The notes under the pieces are model-generated. The model was not told the origin of the DNA, searched no databases, and saw nothing but the letters and a program-made list of their open reading frames with translations. Of a stretch of 64,000 nucleotides of DNA, positions 33,801 to 45,100 are shown piece by piece. The position numbers and the translations under genes are program-made. Each line of letters begins with the position of its first letter. Positions within the stretch are counted from its first letter, which is position 1. The stretch is from the NCBI GenBank assembly GCA_015847255.1, contig JADLZK010005531.1:1-64000 (forward strand), given 5' to 3'. This stretch comes from Hyparrhenia diplandra (Eukaryota; Streptophyta; Magnoliopsida; Poales; Poaceae).

Positions 33801-36583
33801 AGGATCGTTTCTTGGATCTAGTCCGGATATTCGACGAAGACCTCATCTCTCACATGGTGGTGGCATTCGGTTAAGTCCTGGTGGTCCAGGGCATATGTCT
33901 CTTGGGGCCAGTCCATCACAATTTACACCGCCAAATTCCCAGATGCAACTCCCAACAGGTCCTAATGGAAAGTATGGTGTCTCTCCTTCAAGAGGTGGAC
34001 ATAGCTCTTCGTTGGGAAAGGTTGCTGCTGTAGGGCAATACAATAGGAGGAGGAATCAGGGTTATCCACCTATGCCAATGCCACCACATGAGCACACATC
34101 TCAACTGATCCAGGGACACCAAGGAGATGCTGCCAGTACTGCTCGTTTTGATGCGTATGGCCGAGGAAATTCTACCTACCTACACAATGCAATCCCTAAT
34201 TCTAGTCATTATAGCTGGAGATCTCAAAGGGGATTTGGCAGTGGTTTACCTTTGGACCCTTCTTCTAGTCATGGTTCTTTTCCACCCACCAATTACAATG
34301 GCTTTCCTTCACACTCCAATGTGTCAGCAGATACATTGCCCTCCACCTCATCAGTACCAGATCCAGCGGATTGGGATCCCAACTATAGGTAATGATGCAT
34401 TTTAAAGTTATTTATTTAAATGTATCCTACATCTTAAAGGTCACTTCGCTTTTTTAATGTGCAGTGATGAGTCGCTCCTGCAAGAGGATCGATCGTTGTC
34501 AGTTGGGTTAAGTGGTCTTCAACTGAGAGATGCAAGTGGCCAAACAAACAGGTCTAGTAGATTGGCGCCTATCCAAAGTCATGATATTTTAAGTTCAAAT
34601 CCTTCGCCTCTGAATCAAAGGTATCATAGTAATTTCTTGATGTGATTAGATGTGCTCAGGTGCGCGTAACAGAAGTTACCCCTCTTCTGATCAGTAACCA
34701 GCAGGCAAAGGGGCCTGTGCCTAGTGGTTGAAGTGACCTTAGTAGCAACTAAGTCCTGGGTTCGAATCCCCATGGATCGAACTTCAGGCTGGGTAAAAAG
34801 ATCAGTCACTGGTTACCCTGGTCAGCATGGGTGATCCGACCTGTGGTCGACGGGCCCTCGTGTAGGGGACTAGGGGCTGATAGTGGGTCTGGGTTGGGCC
34901 TCAAAGCACGGGTTAATGTATGGGGAGGCCCAGCTTTCATGACCTTTCTTGGGCAGGCTCTGGTTGAGCTCTTCTTAGTGAAATACCGTGTGGGTGGTCT
35001 TTCCCGACCAAGTTTGTTTTATCCATAACCGGCAGGGATGCATTAGTGTCATTTTATTTACATTATGCATTGATCAAGTTTGCATTTACATAGTTTGTTC
35101 TATCTTTAGGATAAAAGCACAGCTCAAAGTTATTGCCTTTGAGGAACTAGCATCATTGAAAATGATCTTCCACATGAAAGTAGTATTGATTTTCCCACTT
35201 CTTTTCGTTTAAGTTGCCTGACTCTGTTCAAAGGATCTTGATGCATATTACCATTGTTCTTAAGGAAGTTCAAGTGGAGTTGCTGCTTTACTAGTATACT
35301 ACATGTTTTTGCTGCAGAAGTGGACAGCTATTTCATGCATCATCACTGGGTGAGAATGCACATACTCCAGGTCATGTCACATTGGATGGTTACAAACATG
35401 CAAATTACTCTCAGCAAAGTTTCCCAAGCTATGGTGGACAACCATTTCAGCATTACAACAACATGACTTCCAGTTACATCCGTCCACCGAGGGCTCATCA
35501 CAATGGTCAACCTGTCTGGACTAACTATAGCCTGACAGAACCTCCACCCACTTCCATGGGTGACGGAACGCCCTGGGGTAATTTTCATGCTTTCACACTT
35601 AGGATTGTCTTATCTTTGTGGTTGGTATAGCCATGTACTTCGCATAGTATTATATTTCCTTCAGCTTGCAGTATTTTTTTCACATTTGATCTTAGGCAAG
35701 TCATGCTTGAGAAATTTAATTGGCATTATCTTGTTGTAGTCACATCTTAACCAGTTTCGCATTATTGCTATACCTTGTAGCTTTTACTTTTAATATTCAG
35801 ATAAATGGATGTTGCAGTTTTAGCTACAAAAACAGTAATAATAAAAATCATAGTCTGTTCGAGCCTACCGTTCTGGTGCCTGCTTTTCTATGCACGTGGG
35901 ACCAGCTTAAAAGTTATTACTACCTTTGGACCTCAGTATCTGATGTCTGGCAACTTTTTGGCAGCGAAATTAGCTCATCCTCTGGACGGGAACATCAAAC
36001 TTTCCTGACCAGAGGGGTATTTGTTAAATTCCAAGTATGAGTGCATGCAATATGAATGTATCTAGGCATAATGTATATCTAGATGCATAATAAAAACTAT
36101 ATACCTAGAAAAGCTAGAACAACTTACAATTTGGAACAGAGGGAGTATATTATGCTTGCTATACAATTACATTTATTTTCAACAAGCACGTTATATTGTT
36201 ACCCTATTCTGCATTTCATTCGTCATCTCTATTATAATTGTGTATTTATTACTTGCTCTATTCCAAGTTATAAGTTAGTTCAATTTTCTAGATACATAGT
36301 GAAAGCTACACTATCGAAACATATTGTATATTTAGATGCTTAGCAAGAACTATGTACCTAGAAAATCCAAAAATACTTGTAATTTGGAATTGAGGGTGTA
36401 TTATTTATATCTGCGTTCCAGTTGGCTTTTATTTGAAACTTTAGCAAGTCTTCTCTACATGTCATTGAAGCATAATACTGACGCAAATAAGTCCTCGCTG
36501 TGTAGGAGGGGAGAGCTGGCCATTCTTTTGCAGCGAGCGGACTGCCACCTACCGTTAGGAAGGATTTTGGAAGGATCTTTTAG
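27850..36583 (+). CDS. YAK1: YAK1-type DYRK-family protein kinase, four frameshifts
   Basis: Eighteen exons can be read: 27850-28026, 28810-29009, 29848-30001, 30232-30342, 30434-30503, 30579-30661, 30739-30820, 30911-30951, 31124-31246, 31419-31562, 31661-31768, 31950-32037, 32220-32294, 33430-33504, 33592-34388, 34465-34620, 35318-35577 and about 36516-36583, for about 937 residues. Kinase landmarks occur in order: GQGTFGQV glycine loop, VAVKVIKN lysine, HCDLKPEN catalytic loop, DFGSAC, then the DYRK activation loop IYSYIQSRYYRSPEV with its YxY. The long Gly/Ser/Asn-rich tail ending KDFGRIF matches plant YAK1. These kinases act with TOR signalling to restrain growth. One-base shifts lie near 30291 (+1), 31512 (-1), 31668 (-1) and 31988 (-1). 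All earlier splice sites are intact, but the last acceptor is uncertain. The N-terminus is inferred from phase. Confidence 0.85.
29213..29800 (+). repeat. Tandem duplication of about 290 bp in YAK1 intron 2
   Basis: Two adjacent copies, about 29213-29502 and 29503-29800, share TTTTGAAAGG, GAAGTTGATTTTCAT, AGACAAGCCTTG, GAACCCAG, TGTTTAGTATAGTTGG, TCACAATGTTT and CTACTATTTGACATTTTACA in the same order. Copy 2 differs by substitutions and small indels, so the duplication is not recent. The second copy ends close to the splice acceptor of exon 3. Confidence 0.85.
30027..30164. mobile_element. Stowaway-type MITE in YAK1 intron 3
   Basis: The element is about 138 bp and begins CTCCCCCCGTTTCAAATTAT. 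It ends with a degenerate reverse complement (CTTAACAGAGGAAG) and is bordered on both sides by TA. It has the internal GATACAT and TCTAGATACAT sequence of the common grass Stowaway group. It is non-coding and lies wholly within the intron. Confidence 0.75.
33100..33190 (-). mobile_element. tRNA-derived SINE head, minus strand, in YAK1 intron 13
   Basis: Read on the minus strand, GGAGTGGTTAGCGCAGCG resembles a polymerase III A box. About 30 bases later GGTTCAATCCC resembles a B box. The downstream sequence (33100 back to about 32770) lacks a tRNA acceptor stem and carries tandem-like GCGCCATGC segments. A SINE is therefore likelier than a tRNA gene. The tail boundary is unclear. Confidence 0.55.
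33252..33309. mobile_element. Internally deleted Stowaway remnant
   Basis: A CTCCTTGGTATG end and a TATGGAGGGAGTAC end face each other only about 58 bp apart within YAK1 intron 13. This suggests a Stowaway MITE reduced to its termini. The match at the left end is weak. Confidence 0.35.
34710..35033 (+). mobile_element. tRNA-derived SINE in YAK1 intron 16
   Basis: The head contains CCTAGTGGTTGAAGTGAC (A box-like) and GGGTTCGAATCCCC (perfect B box) about 30 bp apart. It is followed by about 250 bp of unrelated body that ends near CCATAACCGGCAGG. No acceptor-stem pairing is visible, so it is not a tRNA gene. The insertion sits between exons 16 and 17 in the same direction as the gene. Confidence 0.7.
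36020..36145. mobile_element. Stowaway-type MITE in the last YAK1 intron
   Basis: The TA-bordered segment has a degenerate left end (TTTGTTAAATTCCAAG) and a good right end (TTTGGAACAGAGGGAG followed by TA). It has the same internal TATCTAG and GCATAATAAAAACTA landmarks as the neighbouring element at 36252. Confidence 0.65.
36252..36398. mobile_element. Second Stowaway-type MITE in the last YAK1 intron
   Basis: The segment is about 147 bp and is bordered by TA. The left end reads CTTGCTCTATTCCAAGTTAT and the right end TAATTTGGAATTGAGGGTG, an imperfect inverted pair. It lies about 106 bp downstream of another member of the family, and both sit just upstream of the final coding exon. Confidence 0.7.
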
Positions 36584-37914
36584 TCCTGAATCTGGAGGAA
36601 TGCGGAATGCCACCAAATTGATGGCATTTGCATATGCAATGCCGGGTTGAATTATTTGCAGGGGTGTTTACTGGTTTTGCAATTTGTTGTGTTCCTCCGA
36701 TGTCTCTACCAGGATGTTCGATTCAAATGATTATATGGTATGGGATATAATTATATAGTGTTCGTTCTTTGCTATACCTGCACAATCCAGTAGAAAGAAG
36801 TCAGTTGTGCTAGTTCGAGGCCACAATTTTTCTGTCTCGGTTATTGTCTTCTTTTCTCTTTTCTATATTTTTGAGAGGGTTCAGAGCTAAGTTCCTGAAT
36901 CTAAACATGGCTAAAACATGAAAGCCACGTGCTCGTGGTGGTACGTTTTCTTTTTCGTGAGAGTGGGACTAGACGGGCGACTGTGTTTTTGAGCTTTTTC
37001 GTTGTTTTGCTACAGCAGGTTTTCTAAGGGCGTCTGTGTTCGATATGTTAGAATCTGATATCCCCAGGTCTCCAGCAGTCCTTGAATCTTAAAAGGGTAT
37101 TGCGACTATGAAACAATCGTGCGCCGTATTTAAAATGTTGTAGAAAACTCTACATGATGTTACACCCACCGTGATAAGATATTAGAATTTGGCGAAACTG
37201 GCGTTAAGTTGTTGCTCTTTTATTTCACAATCGTGCTTGACTTTGACTCCGTGACTCGTGTCACTCGACTTTGGCCTCGTTCGACTTCGACCTTTCCCTG
37301 TGTTGTGCATGCCCCTCTGAGGCTAAGCTTCACGTGGCTTGCATTTAGCTCTGCCGAGTCTGCTCGTGGACTCCTCTCCTTTGGAGTGCTCATGCTCGCT
37401 CCTTCGCCTAGAATGGTCAATTTTGATTTTGCTAGTGTGCAACTGCTACACAGCTTAGCGGGTGGGTTTGCAAACGACTTATGCACTACTATATATTATA
37501 TGAAATTACACATGCAAATGCACATGTATTCAGTAGAATCAAGTCAGTTTGCTTCAAAAATCAAAACATATCCTGTGTTGTACACTTCAGCCTTAGCTAT
37601 TGCCCTCTGTCCATCCTGTGGCTGCTGCATTTCTGACAACAATTTGCATCAGAGGGAATACTAGGTAATGGCCCTAAACTTGGTGTGGAACATAGGAAAC
37701 AGCTACTGTGCCTTGTATTGTGTCTGCCGTCGGAAGATGTACTCACTTTCCGGCAGTCCGGTACCAACCAGAGTTAGCCGCTGGCACCGGATCTTATTCA
37801 TGAAAAATCAATGGCTATCAACGCATTGCCCCACTGTTAGCAATGCTGGAGCGTCAAATGTAATAACACGGTGAATGGCAGTACGAAGTGATGACAGTGA
37901 GGCCACTGTAATTG
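36584..37914. other. Convergent intergenic region between YAK1 and PAE
   Basis: The 3' UTRs of the plus-strand kinase and the minus-strand esterase meet here. No coding potential is convincing. The open frame at 37209-37664 has no motif. No repeat boundary is clear. Confidence 0.45.
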
Positions 37915-40575
37915 CTATGCTTGCGATGGGTCGTCGTAGATCCGATTGTGACAGGTTGAGTCGCAAGGGTACGGGCAGTCTATCTTCTGAAAGGAGCTGC
38001 GGTCGAAGAACCAGTCACCAACAGCGTTTGCTATTGTCTGCAGAGGCGAGAAAAACTCCGTTAGACTGAACATAAAATGTCCTCAAGCTTTGAAAGCACG
38101 AGTTAATTCAATGGAAATGTGAGCTTCAGGGTTTTTGGTGCATTACTGTGTTTCCAAGCTTGGGGAGTCAGAGGAGAACCAATGACCTGAGACTCAGACT
38201 GGCAGTGCACGTAGCATGAGTTTATGAACAACCCTCTTGAGTCGGAGTTCCCTTGTTCAGCCACTTCCTTCAGAAAATCACCCCTGAATTCTGCACCAAA
38301 GGTTTTGCCATATAACTAGTTAAACATGGACATAGCACGCCTGTTGGAAAATTCAGACGCAATAGGACCAACCCTGCAATACCCGTAGTTGCGATGCAGA
38401 GCACTGGCCTATGTCATGCTTACAGCTATGCCATTTTCCTCGAGGGTCAGCCACTCCTGGCACCAAAATGTTCCTTATCTGCAGAAAGAATGTATATGAC
38501 AGCACCATCAGAAAGATTCGCAACAATAACGGAACACGCCCATATTTACAGTTATGGAATTCCTCGAATGATAACCTGCCATGAATCATATGCTGCGTTG
38601 AGGATGAACAAAGGTGTCTGAATCTGTTTCACCTCGTTCTCGGGGAAAAAACACTGCACCCAAAGCAGATGTACTTTTGAGTGCGTGGAATGTGTTGCCT
38701 GGCTACAGGTGCATTAGGATGCTGCTTGCAACTTATAGCTTACCATTCCTGGAGGTAACATCGAAGTGCATGAAGGACCGGTAAAACATTTTGCAATGAT
38801 CCCTTAAACCATTACAAAACAATGTAATCAGCTTATAGAATAACAGGGTGAACAATGTGTTCAAATGAAATGTTTTTTGGAATGCAAATGAAATAAGTTT
38901 CATTTAATCAGCTGAACTGAGGCGTAAGAATCTCGTTATCTTGTACTGGATGTGTTGCAATTAACCCCACATGATATTCATCTATTATTAGTACTACAAA
39001 CTAGAAAGGGTAAGTAAAAAGTGTGTACATGTGTTGTAACCACATCGTTGAAAAAAGCAGCCATGTACCCAACTCCAGCAACATCTTTCCTGTCAACAAA
39101 AGGATAAGATATGTTAAAAAAGCATTCCAGTGTCCAGAAAAGGCTATACGAGCCATTTTGTTTTGTTTCCCAGGTAAGTGCACTTTGTTTATTATAACGT
39201 GCACTATATTTCAAAGGTTCAAAAATCACATTTGTGGTTTTTCTTTTTTCTGTGGGCTGGCTACTAGTAGAAGTGATATTGTCTTACTCATTAATGAAGA
39301 ACCCAGCATCAGAAAGGCATTTAACTCTCGCAGCTGGCGGCAGCAGGTCATGAAATCTGTCACAGTGTAGTATGGAGGTTAAACCCCCAGCAGAACAGCC
39401 TGAAATTAGAGCCTGCCTCAATCTAGTTAGTCTTGCGAACCATTATGGTGGCCAAGAACTATGCTTTGTAAGAATGCACACATTTTCAGCTTTGTCCATC
39501 CCTTTTGCAAGCAGGTCCTCCATGACAGCTTGCCATATCCTCGCACCTCTATAGTGTAGCTTTGTTGTCTAAAAACAAAAGGGAAAAGGGCGGGGTCAAT
39601 TAGGTGGGGGTATTATGGTAGTATATTTTCTCGCAACATCATATGATCTGAAAGAAAATAAAACAGGATTGAAAAAAAAAGAAACAGAAGATTGAGAAAT
39701 TGTGGAGTATGGACTCACAGGATCAACTTCTTCGACATCGCCAGTAAAAGATGAACCATCGCAGTACCGAACCTTGACCTTGTTCCAATTGTAAAAGTCT
39801 GGTTTCGATGGTTGCACAGGTATTCAGCATGTGAAGCGACATACAGGTCTAGGTGAACTGAATTGCTACAAAATGAAGATGATACTGCAGTACTACAGCA
39901 GTATAAAGACAGAGGAATTCTCCATCGGGCAACTACTACTGAAAATTCAGTACCTGGGTTGTCATCCTGCGTGTCACTCAGGATTCCGGAGAAGGCAATC
40001 TGCGTCACCATCTCCTTGGACGACCCCAACCGAGTGCGCTTCCGTTGCAGGCAGGTCGTGACATTGTTGCACCATCCTCCACCCTGCAGCAATTGAGTGC
40101 GCTACTGCACTGAGTTGAACTGAACATACTACTGTATAAAAATAGCTGAAGCAGATTGTGACAATTACTCTCCTTGCGAGTTGGAAGAAGAAGAAGAAGC
40201 AAACCTCGAAATGGACCAGCCAGCTGTTGTCACCGGAGCCGGAGCCGCGGGCGAGATGGTACGCCGGCGCGCTACCATCCAAACACACTGGGAACGACGA
40301 CAACATCCATCAGGCATAGACGCATATCAGACCCTTCGATTTCCACGGGACACTAGCCGCACACTACGACCGATAGGACCGACGTGCGGCAGGGAATGAA
40401 TCGGTGAAGAAGAGCAGCTAGCTGCCCAGCCCAGCTCACCTGCTCCTTTGGCCACGGCGGTTTCCACATAGGTGATGTCCACGAGGAGGCCGTCCGCCGC
40501 GACAAGCGCCAGCGCGGAGGCTACGACACAGCACCACCAGGCGTAGAGGCTCCCGTTCCCGTTCCCGCCCGCCAT
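37915..40575 (-). CDS. Pectin acetylesterase (CE13 family), three single-base deletions
   Basis: Twelve exons read leftwards: 40575-40440, 40287-40205, 40083-39954, 39798-39719, 39568-39482, 39412-39288, 39089-39029, 38802-38744, 38653-38576, 38478-38373, 38290-38147 and 38037-37915. The repaired length is about 404 residues, normal for the family. A signal peptide opens the protein (YAWWCCVVASALALVAADG). Family blocks include SWLVHFEGGGWCNN, VRYCDGSSFTGD, the nucleophile motif SGCSAGGLTSILHCD, CFFPEN, AAYDSWQ, CKHDI and the Cys-rich end DCPYPCDSTCHNR. The enzyme removes acetyl groups from cell-wall homogalacturonan. Deletions are inferred near 38776-38780, 38181-38185 and 38159-38162, because the conserved blocks on either side lie in different frames. 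All GT-AG sites are intact. Confidence 0.88.
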
Positions 40576-42079
40576 CCCTGAGGAGCAAAGCAAGCGAGAG
40601 ATGCCAGGGGCGGCGACTCACGGGGAGAGGGAGGCCGGCAGGCGGCAGGCGGCAGGCCAGGGGCGGGCAGAGAGGGCTGAGCAGCAGAACGGGGAACCCA
40701 ATAACAGCCGGGCAACAGCGCGAAAGGTACCCAGTGCGTCGGCCCTTTCTCTTCTCGGGTTCCCCACCGCGTGACTGCCGCCTGCCGCCTGCCGAGCGTC
40801 GGCCCTTCCGCTCCCGCGCCGTCCCTGCTGCGTCGTTTGTGCCTTGTTCGTCCCTTTTGCGTGCCTGGTTGTTTCCGTTCAGTGGCTGCCGAGTGCTCTC
40901 GCGTACCCCACGGACGCAACGATCACCACGCCACCGTGCGCATTCAATTGCTGCCGTTTCTGTCTGTTGTCTGGAGGAGCGAGGCCGTAGATGCTGGAGC
41001 CCATAGCGGCAATGTTGTACTACAGCGCCGTAGATGCTGACAGACGGACGGTGGTGAATTGAATCGCGGAGATTTCTACGCGCACGAATACAATAGTACT
41101 CTACCAAATACACCCTCGGATATTGCGCTGGAGATCAGACAGACAGAATGTCTGCCGGCCTCGGTAACTTTTTTTTGTGTGTTCCCCTTGGACTGTGGAG
41201 GTGGGCCATTACCCTTACGGTTCAACATCGCGGCAGCAAGCGACCCCTGTCATCGTCGCATACGGGCCGTTCGCATCCTCTAGAATTCGGCCCAGCTGAA
41301 ATCTAGATGGAGGAGAAACAGTGGTCCACTCATAACATAGCAGGCTCAGGAGCCCCGGTAGGATTGTGAACAGAACGCCCGCGTCGCCGCCACGCCATGC
41401 CGCGTTGTCGATGGCGGGGCGGTGGCGGTGCGCCCGATCTTCGGCGCCGACCACCCCCAAAGCTGGGCCGGCCCACCACTTTGGCGCCCAATAGCCCAAG
41501 TAAAAGCGTCGTCGTCTTCATCACGCGTCGTTCACCTCGTCGTCGATTTAGGGTTCCGGCGACGTCGCCGTCGCTTTAGGGTTCGGCACTCCCCGCCTTT
41601 AGGGTCCGGCGACCTCCCCCCCCTCCATTCCTCCACCGGCCATAGAAAGAGCCCGGCCGGCTGGCGCGGCCGTCGATTTCTGGCGGCGGCGGCCGGCTCG
41701 GCCGGCGGTGAGCTCGGCGGGCGCCGTCAAGCTCGGGCCGGGGCTAGACCCATTCGGTTGGGTACGAGCGAGCGGCGGCGGGGTGTCGAGGTCAGGCCGG
41801 CGGCCGGAGGACGGAGGTCGCCCGAGTCGGAGGAGCGGCGGCGAAGCGAGGCGGGGGGCCAGGGACGGCGGTCGGGCGCGGGCCGCCGGGTCGCGGATCG
41901 TGTGTGAGGAGGAAGAAGGTCGGCGTGGGCTGGGCCGACGAGGCAAAAGGCCGGTGCGTGGGCTGGGCCGAGGCCCACCTAGGGGTGGTCGGCGCTTCCT
42001 CCCACCTTGGGTGGTCGGCGCCCAGCAGCCCCCGTGGCGGTGCACGTCGGTGGAGCGCAGAGACAACCCATGTGTTAAA
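40576..42079. other. PAE upstream region and GC-rich unassigned DNA
   Basis: The first few hundred bases probably contain the PAE promoter and 5' UTR. From 41380 to 42079 the DNA is extremely GC-rich, with repeated TTTAGGGTTCCGGCGAC-like units around 41545-41612 and a short GGTGGTCGGCGC repeat near 41988-42022. Open frames there (for example 41422-41907) lack motifs. The block ends abruptly where the HAK fragment begins, which suggests both belong to one composite insertion. Confidence 0.4.
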
Positions 42080-42930
42080 CGTAATGGCACACAATTGGTG
42101 GGATGCCATTCATCAAGTCTGTGCAAAAGATACATATTCCAGGTACTCTGTTGCTCATATTCACAGTTTTAATGAATTCATGCAAGTTACTCGCTTTATA
42201 TTCATTCTTCTTGCTTCGCCCATAGGTCCAAGAAAGTGTAATTATAAGGAAAAATGCGGTTATTGCAAATGGAACCCAGCCACCTTGTGCAATCTTATAT
42301 AGGAGTGATATGGTCATGAGACCTTCAATGGCAGTGTAGATAGCATAAAATGAGCCAGCAATTTCAGGATGTGTTTGCCATATTATTACCATGACCACTG
42401 TTATCAAATGTGTTGTAATAAGCATAATCCATATCACGGCAACACCTGCAGGTCAAGAGAATGTGTATATTATTTATCAGAGCTCCAATATTTATAACAC
42501 TGCAAGAAGTTAAGCATGATATTTCTATAAAGTACTATCTAAATTTATATATGCAATGAATACCACCTCTGCTATGGGAATTGTGTTTTATAGGCCAAGT
42601 ATGTGCTACATAATGATGAGTAAAAGTAACAAAACTAATGTGGAAGCGTAGCAAACTAAACAATATAAGAATGTGCTATATATTGCTTACTATGGCTTGC
42701 CCAATCTCTGGTCCACCCTTAAAACCATCAGTAATCAATATACAAGCAATCATCAAAAATAGTTGATCCCTGGAGAGTATACCCGGCCTTCATATTTTTT
42801 TTTGAGGTATGCTTCATGGTAACTCTAGGAAAACAAACTAAAGCAATTGATTGTTTAATGATCGAGAAACTGGCAGATATCAATGCCTGGCTTGCAACGA
42901 TGGCAGCCAAAGTAGCTACAATAAACATTG

Positions 42931-42968
<38 letters not shown>

Positions 42969-43640
42969 GGCTCTGGGACGCTACTATAAAATATTTTTTT
43001 GCTGAGATTAGATGGTTTCTTGATCAAAAATGCTGCCTGGCTAGCATATGCGAGTACCAGCGCTGGATAAACTAGGCATGAGTATGTCATCTACAAGGAC
43101 AAAGGAAAGGGCATTCTTATTTATATAATAGGACAGTAAAATTATCATATTAATTACCTGGATTGATTTCTTGTTGAAATGACCCAAGTCAGCAAACATA
43201 GCTTCAGCAACGGATGACAACCACAATTATTTAGTTCGAATCGATTAACATGCTAGTACTTGATTACAAAATAATCAGATGTTGGTTGTTTCTTGCTGTA
43301 TCACATGAACAATATCTTTCTATGATTAGCTTCATGTTTCTTGTTAAAAAGGAAAAAAAGTATTATATGTTACACTTCGTACCTGTTATGCACAAAACAG
43401 TTGTTCCAAATTGCTCCCAATCAGCCCTTTTGTTCCTCGCGAAGAAGAGATATATGTAATATGGGGATATGGCTTTCAGAACCAGTGGATAATACTTGAT
43501 AATATGGTATAGTCCAATGGATGTAATTAACGTGAACCACACAAGCATAATGGGAGAAAAAAAATGAAGCCAACTTTGCTTGTGCCTTTTTGTTGGAAAA
43601 GGAAAAGGAAGACCCAGGATAATCACACATAGGAAGACAA
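42080..43640 (-). pseudogene. Truncated HAK/KUP potassium transporter
   Basis: Minus-strand exon pieces encode the middle of a HAK/KUP/KT transporter. The piece at 43626-43380 carries FFSPIMLVWFTLITSIG, IIKYYP and AISPYYI. The piece around 43205-43155 carries AEAMFADLGHF. The piece around 43085-42700 carries MTYSCLVYPALVLAYASQAA, VATLAAIVASQALISASFS and CFPRVTMKHTS. The piece at 42437-42080 carries GSFYAIYTAIEG, GGWVPFAI and DLMNGIPP. The N-terminal exon and the hydrophilic C-terminal domain are absent. The third piece contains A34 (42933-42966) where the family reads EPLFWPMF, plus further frame breaks in an A9 and a T5 run. It cannot give a working K+ transporter. Confidence 0.85.
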
Positions 43641-43919
43641 CGTGACCTGAAACTATACATTGATTCGTATAAGGACACTAAGTAAACATGTTGGTTTGGC
43701 CAACATAAGGTGAAGGATAGGACAAAGAGAGAGAGCTAAATAGTGATCTGCCAAAGGTGCCTCTTAACCCCCCTCTCTACCTGTTTTATAGGGGTAGGAG
43801 ATGATATTCTCTTTATGCCTATTAGTGGGGTTTATTTTTGCAAAAACACCACTAGGGCAAATGGATCCCAAGTGGAATTTGTATTTCCAAAAAATGCAAC
43901 TAAAGGCTACAAATACCCC

Positions 43920-45100
43920 CTATAAAGAAAATGGACCTTGGTGCATTTAAATTGGATTTTGGTGTTTGATGATCAACACAACCAAATTGGACTAATGAAT
44001 TTGCAAGTGTTTGTTTAGTCCAATAAGGTGCAAACATGACTTGGACAAAGGTGAAGACGTGATATGATGATCAACCCTTCAAGCAAAGACATTTGAAGCA
44101 CAATAGAAGACCCAAGAATCAAGCAACGTCCAAGCATGAAGATAGGAACCAAGATGGATGCGAAAGTCATGAAGAAACGAAGGAAAGGAAGGGTTGGGAA
44201 TGAACCGGACCTTGTGAATTGAATAGTGATCAACATGACCATGCATTCTCAATTTGGTTGCTAGGGTATGCTCTAGCTTGTTTTCCATCGGTTTAAACAT
44301 GTATAGCTTAGCTTTTCATTAGGTTTCCAAAAAAGTCCAAGATCATCAAAATCTAAGTTCGGAGCTAAAAGTTATCCCAAAATATGAGTTCATGATCATG
44401 TGAATAGTGCTAGGTCAGACCTATGAATTATTCTAGCCCTGTTGTCGAGGGTATGCTCTAGAGAGCTTTGGACCTTATGAATAGTGATAGTCAAGACCAT
44501 TGATAGTCTTGTCCAGAGGTGTCTAGAGAGGTCCAAAGGCTCCAGAGTTGGTCTAGTTGGGGGACGCGAAACAACCATTCAAACAAGCATTGTGTCACTG
44601 AACATTGGAGGAACCATACCTAGGAAGAACGGTCTAGACCACCCTATAAAGTCTGGTCTGGTTGCTGCGTGGAGAAGCCCATCCAAGGGACCAATGGCTC
44701 TATTTTGTTGGGGGCTTATAAGTACTGAAAGGTCCCTTATATTTTTTGGTAATTGAGTGCCAACATTAGGTGAACTAATAATGTGTGATTGAGATAATAC
44801 ACAGGAGATTAGTTCACATGTGATGATGCAATGAAGGAGCTTTATTGCACATGAGACATGACATGGAGTCATGTGACCAAGGTGGTGAAGATCAAGACAA
44901 GACTTGGCTTGATGGACCGGTTGCAATTGTGAAGGGCAAGTCGAGGCAGTGAAGTGATGGACCGCGAGGCGGTGAAGCTAGGGCAAGACTTGGCGCTGAC
45001 GGACCGACGCAATGGTGAAGAGCAAGTGAGGTCAAGATCGATGGACCAAGAAGCAACGGTGAAGAGCAAGTGAGGTCAAGATCGATGTACCTCCGTAGGC
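43920..45100. mobile_element. Degenerate LTR-retrotransposon-like sequence
   Basis: Two blocks look like grass LTR sequence. The first, about 43940-44720, contains TTTGGTGTTTGATGATCAAC, TTGTTTAGTCCAATAAGG and GTCCAGAGGTGTCTAGAGAGG. The second begins near 44729 with TGAAAGGTCCC and GGTAATTGAGTGCCAAC and runs into short tandem units: GTGAAGAGCAAGTGAGG followed by TCAAGATCGATG occurs at 45015 and again at 45060. No gag, pol or primer site is visible. The family assignment is from general resemblance only. Confidence 0.4.

Noticed and set aside
34710..34785. Possible tRNA gene (plus)
   Set aside because: There is a perfect B box, but the flanks do not pair as an acceptor stem and the element continues for about 250 bp as a SINE body.
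41422..42135. Overlapping GC-rich open frames on both strands
   Set aside because: Compositional artefact. The frames are Arg/Gly/Pro-rich on all strands, with TTTAGGGTTC repeats and no family motif.
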